Assembly (NCBI GenBank): GCA_016718825.1 | Contig: JADKCL010000073.1 | Coordinates: 148,076 to 212,075 of the forward strand | DNA from: Bacteroidota bacterium | Lineage (GTDB): Bacteria > Bacteroidota > Bacteroidia > J057 > JADKCL01 | Direction of reading: 5' to 3' | Length of the DNA stretch: 64,000 bases | Part shown: positions 32,577 to 41,329 of the stretch, one piece after another | Position numbering within the stretch: position 1 is the stretch's first letter | How the letters are laid out: each line of letters opens with the position of its first letter | Program-made: the position numbers and the translations under genes | Notes under the pieces: generated by a model | Told to the model about the DNA's origin: nothing | Databases searched by the model: none | What the model saw: the letters and a program-made list of their open reading frames with translations, nothing else

Positions 32577-33059
32577 ATGGGAATCGAAAAAGCGCTTGCA
32601 AAGCAAGGATTTCTCCTCACCACGGTCGATGCCGTGACCAACTGGGGCCGCACCAATGCCCTCTGGCCCATGCCGATGGGCTTGGCCTGTTGCGCCATCG
32701 AAATGATGTCGTTTGCGGGTCCACGCTATGACGTTTCGCGCTTCGGGAGCGAGGTGTTTCGTTTTTCACCCCGCCAAGCCGACGTGATGATCGTCGCCGG
32801 ATGGTGTACGTACAAGATGGCCCACGCCGTCAAGCGGATTTGGGACCAAATGCCGGATCCAAAATGGTGCATCGCCATGGGCGCCTGCGCCTCTACAGGC
32901 GGCATGCACCGCGTGTATGGCGTAACGCAGGGCGTCGACACCTTCCTTCCAGTGGACATTTATATCCCCGGTTGTCCACCACGCCCTGAGACGGTCGTGC
33001 ATGCCTTGATGACCCTCCAAGAGCGGATCAAAAAAGAACACTCCGTCCTACAAGACTGA
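32577..33059 (+). CDS. nuoB: NADH-quinone oxidoreductase subunit B
   Basis: The 160-residue subunit binds the terminal iron-sulfur cluster N2 next to the quinone site. The four cluster Cys are visible in GLACCAIEM, MGACAS and PGCPPRP. The usual VAG(T)xTxKM segment reads VAGWCTYKMAH here, a modest departure. It is the last gene of the cluster, closed by a strong terminator, so nuoC/D and the rest of complex I must be encoded elsewhere. Confidence 0.96.
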   Translation: MGIEKALAKQGFLLTTVDAVTNWGRTNALWPMPMGLACCAIEMMSFAGPRYDVSRFGSEVFRFSPRQADVMIVAGWCTYKMAHAVKRIWDQMPDPKWCIAMGACASTGGMHRVYGVTQGVDTFLPVDIYIPGCPPRPETVVHALMTLQERIKKEHSVLQD

Positions 33060-33081
33060 TCGGTCTTGCGACACAATCATA

Positions 33082-33109
33082 AAAAATCCGCCCATCGTGG
33101 CGGATTTTT
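33082..33109 (+). terminator. Terminator of the nuoA-dinB-nuoB operon
   Basis: AAAAATCCGCC (33082-33092) pairs with GGCGGATTTTT (33099-33109) over a 6-base loop, followed by CTTTTT. It starts 22 bases after nuoB. Confidence 0.9.
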
Positions 33110-33291
33110 CTTTTTAGGGCCTGCAACGATAGCCTTGCGATACTGCCACAATCTCGCAGCGTATGAAAATCCGCATTCAACGTCAACCCTCCAAAACCAG
33201 ATTTCGAGCCGCAAACAGCTCCCCCATCAACGCCGAAAGGCAACCCAAGAAGGATTGCCTTTCGACCGAACACTGACCGTGGCCAGTATAA

Positions 33292-35394
33292 TTAATTCAT
33301 TTTGATCAACTTGCGCGTGATACTACCGCTGTTGCTTTCTCCTTTGAGGAAATAGACGCCAGCAGGCAAATCCCTGAAATTGGATCCGGCAAATGGCAAC
33401 TGATGATAGCCTGGAGCCTGACGACCGGCATCATAGTTGAAAACGGCCCTTCCGGAAACATCCGTCATCGTAAATGAGATCGCTTCCGACTTTGCCAAGG
33501 CAAAGGAAATCCTCAGATCGTCGTGGAATGGATTTGGACCAACTTTGAAATCCCAAACGGGTACCGTTGGGTCATCAGCAGCAACCAAAGTTAAGTTCAT
33601 GTTGATGTTGTCGATGTACACCGTCTGTCCACCACCAGAGGTGCAATTGAATTTCACACGCAAATTGGGCTCACCCGCAAAGCTATCCAATGAAATCGTA
33701 TCTGAAAGCCAATGCGTAGCAAGGGAGGGTACCCATTCTACGGTAGTTGCGGAGCCAGCCACGGTAGCCAAGTACGGGCCTGACTTGCTGTAGACTTGCG
33801 TCCAAGTAGCTCCACAGTCGGTCGAAACATCTACGGAGAGTCCGTCACTGACCAATCCACTAAACTTCTTGTAGCTCCGATCAAATGTCATATATCCCGA
33901 AAGCGCATTTTGCAGGGAAAACGGCGTCGAGTGCAAGGACATCGTTTGGCCTTCGTTACGCGCTCCATAGTTCCTTACCCTCATCGAATTCTGTCCTTCG
34001 GAACGTGCCGTTGTGGTGAGTGACCAAGTCACAGCGCCATGGTCGTCGGTGATGTGCCAGCCTTGCGGCAGGGACAAAATACCCTCAAATCCTTGCACGA
34101 GCGGGGAAGTGCTCGGGGTGACGACGTGCATGTATTGTGTTTTGGACTCCGTCGCATTTCCGACACCATTGGTTGTGACCAAAGTGACGTCATAGTCGCC
34201 GGCTGCACTGTAAGTCACGATCGGATTTTGCAAAGTGGAAGTAGCAGGATTTCCGCCAGGAAATGTCCAGCTCCAACTTGTAGGCGTATGCAAGGACAAA
34301 TCCGTGAACTGCACGGGGACACCTGCGCAAACTCTATCATTTTCAGCCATAAAATCTGGTGCAGGCGTACAACCAGCAGAAACCGTTCCGTCGCAACCGG
34401 TAGCGGTCAAGTTTGCAGGTGACCAAAGTACGGAGCGCTGATTGTTGGTATAAAAATCCATGCGATCCTTTTGACCTTGGGTAAACATATTTTGGCATAT
34501 TCCATCGGAGTAGTCCATGTAGTTCTCGATCTGATCAAAATTATCAACCGGTGTATCGGTGCAGCTGTTGAGGTTTGGACATCCAAAGTTGGGGTCAGCG
34601 GCTTGTGGGGTATCACAAACACGGTCGCCCTGAGCAGCACAAGTGTTTGCAGAGGCGCCTTGACAGCCATTTTGAAAGGTGTGGAATAAACCAAACCAGT
34701 GACCTGCCTCGTGCGTTGTGGTACGCCCTTGATATGTGGGCTCGCTACGACCCAAGAAATCAGCATGTATCACGACGCCGTCAAGGTTTGGGAAAACGGT
34801 CAGATTATAGGGGAAGGTCGCATAACCAATGATTTGGCCCGTTGTCGTCGAAGTTTCAATGCTGCAAGGCACCCAAATGTTGAAATACTTCTGTGGCGGC
34901 CACTGAATAAGCCCTTTCATTTGTGCTTCATCGGCCTTGTCATGGTAACACCACTGCGGGGCGACGACATGGTTAAAGCCGGTTGTAGGACAGCCATAAG
35001 GGTCGATGGTGGCAAGGCAGAATTCATATTCGGTATCGACCCCATTGCCAAATCCTGCAGTTCCGGCCATCTTACGAAAATCCTCATTGAGGACCTCGAT
35101 TTGGCTCAATGCATCTGCCTCGCTGACACACTCAATATCAGAGCACTGGATGAAGTGAAACACGACAGGAATTTTACGTACGCCACCTGTGACACCTTCA
35201 ATTCTTGGCTGGCTCACAAACTCCTGGTAAGCAGCTTCATTCAACTCCATGGCCTGTCTATAGGCTGGGTTTTGAAGCATTTGTTCGTGGAGTTCATCGG
35301 TGCCGCAGGTCTTCTGCTGCGCCAATGTCGATCCATACATCCCGGTAAGCAAACAGCAAATCGCGAGTAGTCTTAATCCCAAGGTATTTTTCAT
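33292..35394 (-). CDS. Secreted M43-type (pappalysin-like) zinc metalloprotease with PKD and T9SS sorting domains, copy 1
   Basis: Starting at ATG 35394 (signal peptide MKNTLGLRLLAICCLLTG) the protein has 700 residues. The catalytic domain contains PVVFHFIQ, then HEAGHWFGLFH (zinc site, His228 onward) and the Met-turn region ENYMDYSDGICQNMFTQGQ. A PKD domain follows (PVQFTDLSLHTPTSWSWTF), then a jelly-roll-like part (YMTFDRSYKKFS) and a C-terminal T9SS type A domain (VGPNPFHDDLRISF ... DLPAGVYFLKGESN). It should be exported through T9SS and digest extracellular protein. It lies 72 bases downstream of a paralogue of the same layout. Confidence 0.93.
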   Translation of the reverse strand: MKNTLGLRLLAICCLLTGMYGSTLAQQKTCGTDELHEQMLQNPAYRQAMELNEAAYQEFVSQPRIEGVTGGVRKIPVVFHFIQCSDIECVSEADALSQIEVLNEDFRKMAGTAGFGNGVDTEYEFCLATIDPYGCPTTGFNHVVAPQWCYHDKADEAQMKGLIQWPPQKYFNIWVPCSIETSTTTGQIIGYATFPYNLTVFPNLDGVVIHADFLGRSEPTYQGRTTTHEAGHWFGLFHTFQNGCQGASANTCAAQGDRVCDTPQAADPNFGCPNLNSCTDTPVDNFDQIENYMDYSDGICQNMFTQGQKDRMDFYTNNQRSVLWSPANLTATGCDGTVSAGCTPAPDFMAENDRVCAGVPVQFTDLSLHTPTSWSWTFPGGNPATSTLQNPIVTYSAAGDYDVTLVTTNGVGNATESKTQYMHVVTPSTSPLVQGFEGILSLPQGWHITDDHGAVTWSLTTTARSEGQNSMRVRNYGARNEGQTMSLHSTPFSLQNALSGYMTFDRSYKKFSGLVSDGLSVDVSTDCGATWTQVYSKSGPYLATVAGSATTVEWVPSLATHWLSDTISLDSFAGEPNLRVKFNCTSGGGQTVYIDNINMNLTLVAADDPTVPVWDFKVGPNPFHDDLRISFALAKSEAISFTMTDVSGRAVFNYDAGRQAPGYHQLPFAGSNFRDLPAGVYFLKGESNSGSITRKLIKMN

Positions 35395-35466
35395 TTTTTC
35401 TTCAATCACCAAGTTTTCCCAAAAATACGCAAAATATTCAAAATGCCCTTTCCTGCGGGATAGGGG

Positions 35467-37569
35467 TCAATTGACTTTGACAAGCTTGACCGTGGTGGCT
35501 CCACTCCCGTCAACCAACCGTAAAAAATACAATCCCGCCGGCATTTCCCCCCAAATCGAGGTAGGGATTTCAATCAAATTGATTCCAGCAACCATTGGCA
35601 GCAATTCACTGCGATAGAACTCCGCTCCTTGAATATTGGTCAAAATGGCCTCCATTTTACCGCCAACAGTCCTTTCAATCTGGATCGACGGCACAAGCTG
35701 GGAGGGATTGGGGATTACCCGAATGCTGTTTTGCCCCTGCAACGGCGCATTGGCATTGACCAGCATGGAGATGTTGAGGTTATCCAGGTAAATATCCTGT
35801 CCATTGCCGCCGATGCTTCTGAATTTGAACCGCACTTCGTTGAATGTGCTGAATGCAGCCAAATCCACGGTATCGGTGCGCCACTGCGTGGCTGTCGGCA
35901 CAAATGGGGCATTGGACTGAAATCCGCCAACGGTTGCGAGGCCAAAGCTTGTTTTTGCCCACACTTTCTGCCAAGTCAACCCACAATCCGGAGAAACCCA
36001 CAATTGCAATGAATCAATGTTAAAACCACCGCGGCGCTTGTAGGCATAATCAAAAGTAAGCATCGGTGCCGCTGCCGTTGTGAGGTCATACGGCCCAGAG
36101 ATCAGATCTTGCTTCATTTTCGGGGCCAATTGGGCAAAGTTGTGAACCACAACCGACCTTGAGCCCAAGCTTGATGCCAAGCCCGTACCCGACCAATGCC
36201 ATTGACTTGACTCCGAAGTTTCGTACCAACCCAAAGGCAAACCTGTCGGCTGCTCAAAGTTCTCGGAAAAAGGTGCCAATGTAGACGACGAAACATAAAC
36301 CGATGCCGACTGAACTAAAGAATCACCTCCGATTGCATTCGTTACGCGCAATGTCACATCATAGGTGCCCGCCTGCGTCCACGACACAATCGGATTCTGA
36401 GTGGTCGAAGTTCCGGGATTACCTCCTTGAAAAGTCCAGTTCCAAGCAGTCGCAGGTCCAGTAGAACGATCGGTAAACTGCACCGACTGCCCGGCACAGA
36501 CGACGCGGGTATCTTGCTCAAAGGCCGCAAGCGGCTGACATCCAGGAGAAACCGTGCCATCGCAGCCGGTAAGCGTCAAATTGGAATCTGACCAAATCAT
36601 CGACCTGTCCGAAGCAAGGTAGCCATCAATCCGGACGAGTTGTCCCATTGAAAACATTTGCATGCACAAGTCGTCGGTGTAGTCCATGTAGTTCATGGTT
36701 TGGTCGTTGAGGTCCACCGGAGACTCATTGCAGGAATTTCTGACTGCTGGGCAGCCAAAATTGGAGGCATTCGTGGGCGGAGTGTCACAAACCCTGTCCC
36801 CTTGGCTCAGGCAATTTTGTTGCGACATCCCGCTGCATCCGCCATCAAATGTATGGTAAAGACCCAGCCAATGCCCGACTTCGTGAGTACCCGTTCGGCC
36901 AAGATTGTAGGTGCCTGCAGGCGTCCCAAAACCGCGTCCGAAACTCGTGCCGGTGATCACCACCCCATCGCTCCCGGGATCAAATCCGAGCCAATCGGGA
37001 AAGGTTGCATAACCGAGAATGCCGTCTTCGATGTTGACAGGAACCCAAATATTCAAGTACCTGTGCGGATCCCATTGCACGGAACCCTTCAACAGCGCTT
37101 CATCATTCATGTTGTGAATCGCCAAAACGGGATCCACCACACGGTTGATGCCTGTAGTCGGGCAGCCATTGGGGTCGATCGTGGCGAGACAAAACCGGAT
37201 GTTACAATTCGCAGCAACTGACTGGAATTCAAGCGGAATCAATGTCGTATCTGCATTGTATTTGCCAAAGTCCTCGTTCAAGACATCGATCTGGGATTGT
37301 ACTCTCGCATCCGAAATCAGCGGAAGATTGGACTGCTGAATGACATGAACCACGACTGGAATGACCCGTTCGGATCCACCACCTTGCGCGCCGCGATTCA
37401 CATAATCAATGTATCGGGCTTCGGAAGCGGCTTGGAGGTTTTCAAATCCGCGAAATCTTGCCGCACGGTCTGCGGTCAAACTCGTCGTTCCACAACGATC
37501 CTGCCCAAAAAGTGATGCCGGAACGATAGCAAGCAGGCCAAACAGCAATACAAAAATGGAGTTTCTCAC
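35467..37569 (-). CDS. Secreted M43-type (pappalysin-like) zinc metalloprotease with PKD and T9SS sorting domains, copy 2
   Basis: The 700-residue protein begins with the signal peptide MRNSIFVLLFGLLAIVPASLFG. It has the zinc motif HEVGHWLGLYH (His229 to His239) and the Met-turn MNYMDYTDDLCMQMFSMGQ, many Cys in the catalytic domain, a PKD domain (SVQFTDRSTGPATAWNWTF), a jelly-roll part (MLTFDYAYKRRG) and a T9SS type A C-terminus (IPNPSQLVPSIQIER ... MPAGLYFLRLVDG). Order and wording match the gene downstream, so the pair arose by tandem duplication. The two are probably co-transcribed. Confidence 0.93.
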   Translation of the reverse strand: MRNSIFVLLFGLLAIVPASLFGQDRCGTTSLTADRAARFRGFENLQAASEARYIDYVNRGAQGGGSERVIPVVVHVIQQSNLPLISDARVQSQIDVLNEDFGKYNADTTLIPLEFQSVAANCNIRFCLATIDPNGCPTTGINRVVDPVLAIHNMNDEALLKGSVQWDPHRYLNIWVPVNIEDGILGYATFPDWLGFDPGSDGVVITGTSFGRGFGTPAGTYNLGRTGTHEVGHWLGLYHTFDGGCSGMSQQNCLSQGDRVCDTPPTNASNFGCPAVRNSCNESPVDLNDQTMNYMDYTDDLCMQMFSMGQLVRIDGYLASDRSMIWSDSNLTLTGCDGTVSPGCQPLAAFEQDTRVVCAGQSVQFTDRSTGPATAWNWTFQGGNPGTSTTQNPIVSWTQAGTYDVTLRVTNAIGGDSLVQSASVYVSSSTLAPFSENFEQPTGLPLGWYETSESSQWHWSGTGLASSLGSRSVVVHNFAQLAPKMKQDLISGPYDLTTAAAPMLTFDYAYKRRGGFNIDSLQLWVSPDCGLTWQKVWAKTSFGLATVGGFQSNAPFVPTATQWRTDTVDLAAFSTFNEVRFKFRSIGGNGQDIYLDNLNISMLVNANAPLQGQNSIRVIPNPSQLVPSIQIERTVGGKMEAILTNIQGAEFYRSELLPMVAGINLIEIPTSIWGEMPAGLYFLRLVDGSGATTVKLVKVN

Positions 37570-37651
37570 AAATTACCTTTTGCCAAAGATAGCCAATTCG
37601 ACTTGTCGTTTGAAGCCTTTGGCCGACATTTCCAAGTTTCCCGGTGAACGA

Positions 37652-38224
37652 TTATTTGTCCTTCTTCTTTTTCTTCATGGACATTCCTCGGAGGATGGTC
37701 GACAACATGAATTCGGCCTGCGGGGCATGGACATCCGACAGACTTTTCATCACCTGCAACAGCACTGCGGAAAATTCCCTTGAAGGAGACGGAAAATCGA
37801 TCTCGCCCTCAGCCCGCATTTCCTTCAATCCTGCTGTCAATTGCCGCAGCAGCACCTGACGCTCAAAGTTTTCGATCCTTTCGAATAGATGGGGCAAATG
37901 ATTCGCCAAATCCGTCTTCAGAATGGTCGAAATGGACATTCGCCAAGTCTTCAAAATCTCGAAAAAGTCCTGAAGCTGACTTTTGGAATTGGCCTGTTTC
38001 TTGGATTTCGACAGTTTTTCTTCGAAGCGCGCAAACAATTGCACAAGATTTTCCTCCACCATTTCCTCCTTGGAGCTGCAATGTTTGTAAATCGTCTTCT
38101 TGCTGATTTTCAGATCCTTTGCAATCGAATCCACCGAAACGGCAAAAAACCCTTTCTGATTGAAGGCGACAAAACAGCGATCCAAAATGCGCTGTCGTGT
38201 GATGGGTGTAGGATTTTTTTCCAT
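37652..38224 (-). CDS. TetR-family transcriptional regulator
   Basis: The start at ATG 38224 (MEKNPTPITRQRILDRCFVA) gives 190 residues; an earlier ATG at 38299 would add 25 residues before the DNA-binding domain. The HTH is clear: ILDRCFVAFNQKGFFAVSVD, then SIAKDLKISKKTIYKHCSSKEEM. The rest is a ligand-binding helical domain ending in a Lys-rich tail (MKKKKKDK). It lies downstream of pdhB on the same strand, separated by a terminator-like hairpin, so it is probably its own transcript. Its ligand is unknown. Confidence 0.9.
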   Translation of the reverse strand: MEKNPTPITRQRILDRCFVAFNQKGFFAVSVDSIAKDLKISKKTIYKHCSSKEEMVEENLVQLFARFEEKLSKSKKQANSKSQLQDFFEILKTWRMSISTILKTDLANHLPHLFERIENFERQVLLRQLTAGLKEMRAEGEIDFPSPSREFSAVLLQVMKSLSDVHAPQAEFMLSTILRGMSMKKKKKDK

Positions 38225-38302
38225 TGGAAGCGACTCAAGATAGGGAAGTCGGGAATGAAAATCAACAATCAACAGCGGATTTAAAGGCGCCGGAAACAAG
38301 AA

Positions 38303-38324
38303 CTGCCCGAATTTCTCCGGGCAG
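38303..38324 (-). terminator. Terminator of pdhB
   Basis: CTGCCCG (38303-38309) pairs with CGGGCAG (38318-38324); on the minus strand it is followed by TTCTTGTTTCC. It starts 30 bases past the stop of pdhB. Confidence 0.6.
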
Positions 38325-38354
38325 CATCCTTATTTTCAACTCCTTGCGGAGGTC

Positions 38355-39338
38355 TTAGAGCAAATACATCGTCTGCTTGATGGCATCGATCACACGCTTG
38401 GGGTTGGGCAACCATTCGGCGATGAGGGTCGGCGCATAAGGCAACGGGGTGTCGGCAGTCGTGACACGGATCACGGGTGAATCCAGATAGTCAAATGCCA
38501 GACGCTGAATCATATACGTCAATTCGCCAGCAAATCCAGCCAATGGCCAGCTTTCTTCCAAAAAGACGCAACGATTGGTTCTTTTGACCGAATTGATGAC
38601 GGTGTCATAATCGATCGGGCGCAAGCTGCGCAAGTCAATGACTTCGACGTCAATGCCTTCTGCCTGCAAAATCGTAGCAGCTTCCAAAGCCACGTGCACC
38701 ATCTTGCCAAAGGTCACAAGCGTCACGTCGTTGCCGGGACGTTTGATCTCGGCGACGCCGATGGGGATCAGAAATTCGGTATCCTCGGGGACCTCGCCTT
38801 TCCAGCCATACATCTGCTCGCTTTCCATCACCAACACCGGATCATCGTCGCGGATGGCGGATTTGAGCAGGCCTTTTGCATCACGCGGGGTCGCGCAGGA
38901 AACCACTTTCAAGCCTGGGCAGTTGGCAAACCAGTTTTCAAAGGCTTGGCTGTGCGTAGCTGCCAATTGGCCTGCACTTTGGCTTGCACCACGGAAAACG
39001 ATGGGCACATGAAATTGCCCGCCGCTCATTTGGTACATCTTAGCCGCATTGTTGATGATCTGATCGATTCCCACGAGGGAAAAGTTCCAGGTCATGAACT
39101 CGACGATCGGACGCAGGCCCACCATGGCGGCTCCTACACCAATACCGGCAAAGCCGAGCTCGGAAATCGGCGTGTCGATCACACGCTTCGCGCCAAACTC
39201 CTCCAACATGCCTTGGCTGACCTTGTAGGCGCCATTGTATTCAGCAACTTCCTCACCCATCAAAAAAACACGCTCATCGCGGCGCATTTCCTCGACCATG
39301 GCTGCACGGAGTGCCTCTCTGAATTGCATTTCTGCCAT
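38355..39338 (-). CDS. pdhB: Pyruvate dehydrogenase E1 component, beta subunit
   Basis: The 327-residue protein has the transketolase pyrimidine-binding and C-terminal domains of E1-beta: MQFREALRAAMVEEMRRDER, VFLMGEEVAEYNGAYKVSQG, RVIDTPISELGFAGIGVGAA, then PIDYDTVINSVKRTNR and FLEESWPLAGFAGEL. With E1-alpha it decarboxylates pyruvate with thiamine diphosphate and passes acetyl to E2. The wording fits PdhB better than branched-chain E1-beta. No pdhA or pdhC gene is adjacent; the gene follows a short-chain dehydrogenase by 56 bases. Confidence 0.92.
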   Translation of the reverse strand: MAEMQFREALRAAMVEEMRRDERVFLMGEEVAEYNGAYKVSQGMLEEFGAKRVIDTPISELGFAGIGVGAAMVGLRPIVEFMTWNFSLVGIDQIINNAAKMYQMSGGQFHVPIVFRGASQSAGQLAATHSQAFENWFANCPGLKVVSCATPRDAKGLLKSAIRDDDPVLVMESEQMYGWKGEVPEDTEFLIPIGVAEIKRPGNDVTLVTFGKMVHVALEAATILQAEGIDVEVIDLRSLRPIDYDTVINSVKRTNRCVFLEESWPLAGFAGELTYMIQRLAFDYLDSPVIRVTTADTPLPYAPTLIAEWLPNPKRVIDAIKQTMYLL

Positions 39339-39394
39339 ATTCTTCGCTTTTGAATTCGGGTCGCTAAGTTAGGGGAAATTGGGGAAGGAAAAAA

Positions 39395-40094
39395 TCACTT
39401 GCTGTTCAAGGGACGAATCTCAATTTCCCGGATCAAATAATTGGGCGAAGTATCCAGAACATGCACGATCGAAAACGCCAATTCGTCGGGATCGAGCATC
39501 TTGTCATTGGCCACAAAGCCCGGAATCTCATCAAAAAAATGTGTCGCCGTGGATCCTGGGAATACGGTGGTGACCTTGATGCCGTCTTTCCGTAGCTCTT
39601 GAAAAAGGCAATCTGTTAGCCCCGCAACCGCAAATTTACTGGCATTGTAACCCTCTCCCTGCGGCATTCCAACCTTGCCCGCGATGCTTGAAATGTTCAC
39701 GATATGGCCGCCACGCTGTTTTTTCAGTTGCGGAACAGCCGCTCGGGTCACCAAAAATGTCCCTTTGACATTCACATCCATCATTCGTTCGAACTGCGCG
39801 ATGTCAAAGGATTCGATGGGGCTGAAGTAGCCAAAACCCGCATTGTTGATGAGAAAATCGATGGAGGCGACGGTTTGTAGGGTCCAATCGATGGCTGATT
39901 CGACCGAAGCTCGCATCACTGACGTCACATTTTACAAAATGGAGGTTTGCATGGCTGAAATCCGGTGAATTTTGCCCCCATCCGATGACCACCGCTCCCC
40001 GGTCCAACAACGCCAAGGCCAAGGCCCGGCCGATTCCCTTGCTGATGCCCGTGATGAGGGCTGTCTTTCCTTGAATATAGTCTTGCTTTTGCAT
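39395..40094 (-). CDS. Short-chain dehydrogenase/reductase, interrupted by a frameshift
   Basis: The N-terminal part from ATG 40094 reads MQKQDYIQGKTALITGISKG with the Rossmann motif TGxxxGIG, and runs to HFVKCDVSDAS. The remainder is in another frame: VESAIDWTLQTVASIDFLIN, INNAGFGYFSP, the catalytic NISSIAGKVGMPQGEGYNAS (Ser, then YxxSK as YNASK) and TVFPGSTATHFFDE. One extra base near 39904-39912 (minus-strand GCGAGCTTCGG) accounts for the break. All SDR motifs are present in sum, so this is either a recent inactivation or a sequence error. It lies 56 bases upstream of pdhB on the same strand. Confidence 0.85.
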
Positions 40095-40188
40095 TCGTTT
40101 TCGTTTTGTCCTCAAAATTAGCCCTCCTGCCCGATTCTTCGCCACCTTCGAATCAATTTTAACGCCGTTTGTCAATCCCATCCGAACA

Positions 40189-40215
40189 TTTGCACCCGAT
40201 TTTTCGTTTATTTTG
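40189..40215 (+). promoter_or_regulatory. Possible promoter of the Bax-inhibitor-1 gene
   Basis: TTTG at 40189-40192 and TATTTTG at 40209-40215, one base short of the TAnnTTTG consensus and with a 16-base spacer. The start codon is 24 bases further. Confidence 0.3.
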
Positions 40216-40239
40216 CAGTGTTAATTCGCTAGAAAAACA

Positions 40240-41025
40240 ATGAGTAACTTTAATCAAAATCCTTTTCAGACCAATTCAAGCATCGGCGGCATTGCCAATC
40301 AAGGCCGCAAATGGGACTATCGCGATGTGAATGCGCCGGCGATGGCCCCCGGAAAAACGGCCAACGCTTTTATCACACGCGTGTTTACGATCATGGCCTT
40401 CGGCCTCGGTATCACCGGGTTGGTGTCATGGTTGTTTGCGACCAAGTATCTGGGCACGATGCAAGATGCTGCCATATTCTTTGGCGGTCCGATGCGTTGG
40501 GTAGTGATGTTGGCGCCTTTGGCCTTTGTCTTGGTGCTTTCTTTTGGTATCCAACGGCTGAGCTATCCAGTTGCAACGGCCATTTTCATTGCGTATGCCG
40601 CAGTGATGGGGGTTTCACTTTCCTCGATCTTTTTCATTTATTCGATCGGAACGATCTTTCAGGTGTTTCTGATGGCTTCGGTCACCTTCGGATTGATGGC
40701 GCTCGTGGGTGCGACAACCAAGGTGGACTTGACCAAATTCGGATCGATTCTGATGTTTGCCTTGATCGGCTTGATCGTGGTTTCGCTTCTGAACTGGATC
40801 TTCCAATCCTCCATGTTGGACTTCATCATCAGTGGCGTGGGCGTGCTGATCTTTGCTGGTTTGACCGCATTTGATACACAGAAACTGCTCCGTATCGGTC
40901 AAAATGCAGAAGCAGGCTTGGAAAGCACCAACAAAATGGCCTTGATGGGTGCCTTGGCACTGTATCTTGACTTCGTGAACTTGTTCCTTTTCTTGCTGCG
41001 TTTGTTCGGAGGAAATCGGAACTAA
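40240..41025 (+). CDS. Bax inhibitor-1 / YccA family membrane protein
   Basis: The 261-residue protein has a polar Asn/Gln-rich N-terminus (about 45 residues) and then seven membrane helices. Family marks are FITRVFTIMAFGLGITGLVS near the first helix and the C-terminal LIFAGLTAFDTQKLLRIGQ, where the Asp of FDTQ belongs to the pH-sensing di-Asp site of the family. BI-1 homologues in bacteria are calcium-leak channels or protease-associated proteins (YccA/YbhL). It is a stand-alone gene. Confidence 0.93.
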   Translation: MSNFNQNPFQTNSSIGGIANQGRKWDYRDVNAPAMAPGKTANAFITRVFTIMAFGLGITGLVSWLFATKYLGTMQDAAIFFGGPMRWVVMLAPLAFVLVLSFGIQRLSYPVATAIFIAYAAVMGVSLSSIFFIYSIGTIFQVFLMASVTFGLMALVGATTKVDLTKFGSILMFALIGLIVVSLLNWIFQSSMLDFIISGVGVLIFAGLTAFDTQKLLRIGQNAEAGLESTNKMALMGALALYLDFVNLFLFLLRLFGGNRN

Positions 41026-41091
41026 TTGACAGCATTGTCAGATTCGAATCGCAGGGGATGCTTCGCATTTCCTGCGATTTGCTTTTTGGGG

Positions 41092-41308
41092 TAACCTCAG
41101 TTCTGGATTGAATAACTCATAATCGATTGATAATCTACAGTATGCAATGTGATCATTGGGATCCGAAATGGATATTGCTGAATTCCTAGGTTTGTTGCGT
41201 CGTGTAGGGACAGGTCGCGACCTGTCCCTACACGACGCATTTGAAAACCAATTGGTTATATCCTATCGTTCGTAATTGGAAACTGTTTGAAATCCAGAAC
41301 TGAGGTTA
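41092..41308. mobile_element. MITE-like element with 18-bp terminal inverted repeats
   Basis: TAACCTCAGTTCTGGATT (41092-41109) and AATCCAGAACTGAGGTTA (41291-41308) are perfect inverted repeats enclosing 217 bases in total. The interior has a 44-base perfect palindrome (41196-41239) and a 12-base palindrome (AACCAATTGGTT, 41246-41257). There is no coding sequence. No clear target duplication is seen at the ends. The layout fits a miniature non-autonomous element or a structured intergenic repeat. Confidence 0.55.
41196..41239. repeat. Perfect 44-bp palindrome
   Basis: The sequence from 41196 to 41239 equals its own reverse complement with no spacer (centre TCGCGA at 41215-41220; arms contain CGTGTAGGGACAGG). 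It can form a cruciform or a long RNA hairpin. GTAGGGACAGGTCGCGACC-type repeats are known as dispersed elements in various bacteria. Confidence 0.95.
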
Positions 41309-41329
41309 GCATAAGCTGATCGCACACAG

